Shown here in pieces: positions 63,401 through 64,000 of a DNA stretch of 64,000 nt (its first letter is position 1; each line of letters opens with the position of its first letter). The stretch lies in NCBI RefSeq assembly GCF_000010165.1, contig NC_012491.1, forward strand, positions 2,735,501 to 2,799,500. Reading direction: 5' to 3'. The position numbers were made by a program, and so were the translations under genes. Origin of the DNA: Brevibacillus brevis NBRC 100599 (GTDB taxonomy: Bacteria; Bacillota; Bacilli; Brevibacillales; Brevibacillaceae). The notes under the pieces are model-generated. The model was not told where the DNA came from. It ran no database searches and saw nothing but the letters and a program-made list of their open reading frames with translations.

Positions 63401-63959
63401 CCGCTATATGGATGATGGGACATTTAACACCGTGGATGAGGATGAATATGAGTTGGCAGATGAGCAGCTCATTGGCTTGATTCACCCACTGGAGCTGGAC
63501 GAAGAGATGTTAAACGGCTGGCGTACGCAGCTAGAAGATTACGAAATAACGCAACCGTTCGAGCAGTTAAGTCGTGAAGCGTTCCTGCCTACGGAAGAAG
63601 AAATAAAAGCAAATGAAATGCTCCGTCTGCCTGTTGAATCGTATTCACCAACCGCTTTTGCGAAAATGATGGAGAAATTCGGCTGGGTCAAAGGAACGCC
63701 GCTCGATGCTGGTTATTATTATGAGTTCTACAAGCTGTATGACGGTATGGTGGCTGAGTTGAAGATCAGCGGGGCAAGCATTTCGTATTGGGAAGGAATG
63801 GAGGATGTGAAGCTGGAGACATTGGCTTTCTTCCCGAATAAAGATGCCGAGTACAAGCATTTTTACTTCAAACCAGTGGATCGGCTGAAGCTCACGGATA
63901 TTCCAACACGCATTTTCAGCGAAACCGTCTATGATGTCATGCGTGCAGCAGGAAAATAA
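60492..63959 (+). CDS. DUF4132-domain protein (YehI/MolR-like), very large
   Basis: A 1155-residue cytoplasmic protein. ATG 60492 follows GAAGGAGGAG. The N-terminal ~850 residues are helical and probably repeat-like (HEAT-type stretches such as LLGLGDSSKKVSGLAGAAFLQAK). The C-terminal ~220 residues have the DUF4132 pattern (SRYWSTAAWKRLFVENVLMQ, KFAIGLIWGVYEDGKL, then DTFRYMDDGTF and IGLIHPLEL). E. coli YehI/MolR are the closest relatives I recall. Probably a scaffold or substrate adaptor of the MoxR/VWA system; function not established. Confidence 0.82.
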   Translation: MVLRKTDLNPVTKKFVEEFISASDRNKHLYDQIADYVAGDTDECPAIAEDPRFYSYTVRSEFDKLKKRGEELAFYRAAVLIYKASNRFYEKKNVMDECFLDQIELQGMKDISDADIRAKDQKALEAMRKTVEHFGHTLFAEFLSKAAEDYRASISRDYSSTFDRAEFLLFISYAYSISPSLLEEAKEKLMPIYYHLITGDTREYIKELHTIAKEVVTMQFSSNNLLTNESLYPSYVKEKKAALREKYYPEEQVKEGSLLNQKHLNRYMELVISLLYYRIHVKGGISAFLNKEEEIDRELHDTLQILFGVCPLDILSQDKRLVDLVHMDEPYDLLLGLREHLLSPPTNWEQVKQLVLEDVTRSRRALELASIPMVKGFLHKTLAAEGVDLSDFQPSLEGIIQDALRRAKGSTKLASYLDEKAALEDVLEHVHLEDVQLVRQQMILLSFLPVDHPFIARLIPFMCQYKDKSNRRVGHMCFTHAFQDRLTAFIDHYRKDEAVDIQTLFYQILSIKESHYYYTDVKEEVYRSLVVANPEMTLAQFDKLETELRVFVTQTLLAAKETLSEELRNQAILLGLGDSSKKVSGLAGAAFLQAKDKELYLHVYQTEKKAKVKEMALDAIRSLDNNKEIFQELLTNEKSSKFKTLLQTFIDAEEQGPDASLTHLGNLTDKRKLTRIKWMPLERMPVLRDQDGNELGQEVMEYMLTASIDFPAAPNQLVLDLKPSLQGASVADFTTEVLRTWLDNGAVAKEKWVMPLCVAFGDRRIVDTIGQWIKEWTDHSRGALAADGVRALSFSNDLTALRLIDQIKRTIKNRQVKSAAEEALSMAAANQNISAMELEDRLVTTLGFDASGKQVFDYGDRTFTVKVSNELELEVTNDSTGKAVKNLPAPSAKDDQEKAEQARLTFAQLKKDLKNMVKVQSLRLEESLSKSRYWSTAAWKRLFVENVLMQKFAIGLIWGVYEDGKLVDTFRYMDDGTFNTVDEDEYELADEQLIGLIHPLELDEEMLNGWRTQLEDYEITQPFEQLSREAFLPTEEEIKANEMLRLPVESYSPTAFAKMMEKFGWVKGTPLDAGYYYEFYKLYDGMVAELKISGASISYWEGMEDVKLETLAFFPNKDAEYKHFYFKPVDRLKLTDIPTRIFSETVYDVMRAAGK

Positions 63960-63961
63960 CG

Positions 63962-64000
63962 ATGGCAGATTTCACATCAGAATTTCATCGGTTTATCGCG
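63962..64000 (+). CDS. Start of a further gene of the MoxR/VWA operon, cut by the window end
   Basis: ATG 63962 lies two bases after the DUF4132 stop, with AGGAAAA upstream. Only 13 codons are visible (MADFTSEFHRFIA). Related loci often add a SWIM zinc-finger protein (YehQ-like), but 13 residues cannot decide. Confidence 0.5.
   Translation, partial: MADFTSEFHRFIA

Overview
The window looks like a chromosomal segment of a Brevibacillus-type member of the Bacillales (genus inferred from gene content and sequence feel, not from a search). The support is moderate GC content, strong AGGAGG-type ribosome binding sites, frequent GTG and TTG starts, TGnTATAAT promoters, and many T-tailed hairpin terminators. 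No tRNA, rRNA, CRISPR array, prophage or insertion sequence was seen.

Layout. 1-8973: a Met/His-rich multicopper oxidase lipoprotein cut by the window edge, a small membrane protein, a 970-base non-coding stretch with a candidate structured RNA, an OatA-like acyltransferase/SGNH protein, an EamA exporter, a GNAT acetyltransferase, an HSL-type esterase and a three-part transcription regulator. 8974-24175: a peptide-use island with a full Opp/Dpp ABC importer (two permeases, two ATPases, binding lipoprotein), two S9 peptidases and an M20 peptidase, then MsrAB, a second peptide-binding lipoprotein and a VanY-type carboxypeptidase. Its control region holds a good sigma-A promoter, a 24-25 bp direct repeat and a 167-bp element with 19-bp terminal inverted repeats. 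24256-34431: a TetR regulator and a seven-gene methylmalonyl-CoA mutase/acyl-CoA carboxylase operon (BCCP, MutA, MutB, MeaB, carboxyltransferase, a second BCCP-like protein without the biotin lysine, biotin carboxylase). Two near-identical TetR-type palindromes flank its promoter. 34489-40736: a TrmB regulator, a hydrolase, small unknown genes including a frameshifted ankyrin gene, an MFS transporter, a TetR regulator and heme O synthase (ctaB).

40917-46860 is the most striking region: a thiazole/oxazole-modified peptide (TOMM) cluster of the heterocycloanthracin type. It holds a precursor whose core ends in an unbroken 23-residue run of alternating Cys and Ser/Thr, a ThiF-like maturation protein, a YcaO/SagD cyclodehydratase and a SagB-type dehydrogenase. 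A terminator hairpin sits between the precursor and the enzymes. No dedicated exporter or immunity gene is visible.

47011-55684: two GNAT acetyltransferases, a secreted protein of unknown function, a DedA protein, an amidohydrolase, a nitrate/sulfonate-type ABC importer and tryptophan 2,3-dioxygenase (kynA). 55885-64000: an overlapping MoxR AAA ATPase - DUF5682 - VWA - DUF4132 operon, resembling the Escherichia coli yehL/yehM/yehP/yehI genes and of unknown biochemical role, continuing into a gene cut by the window end.
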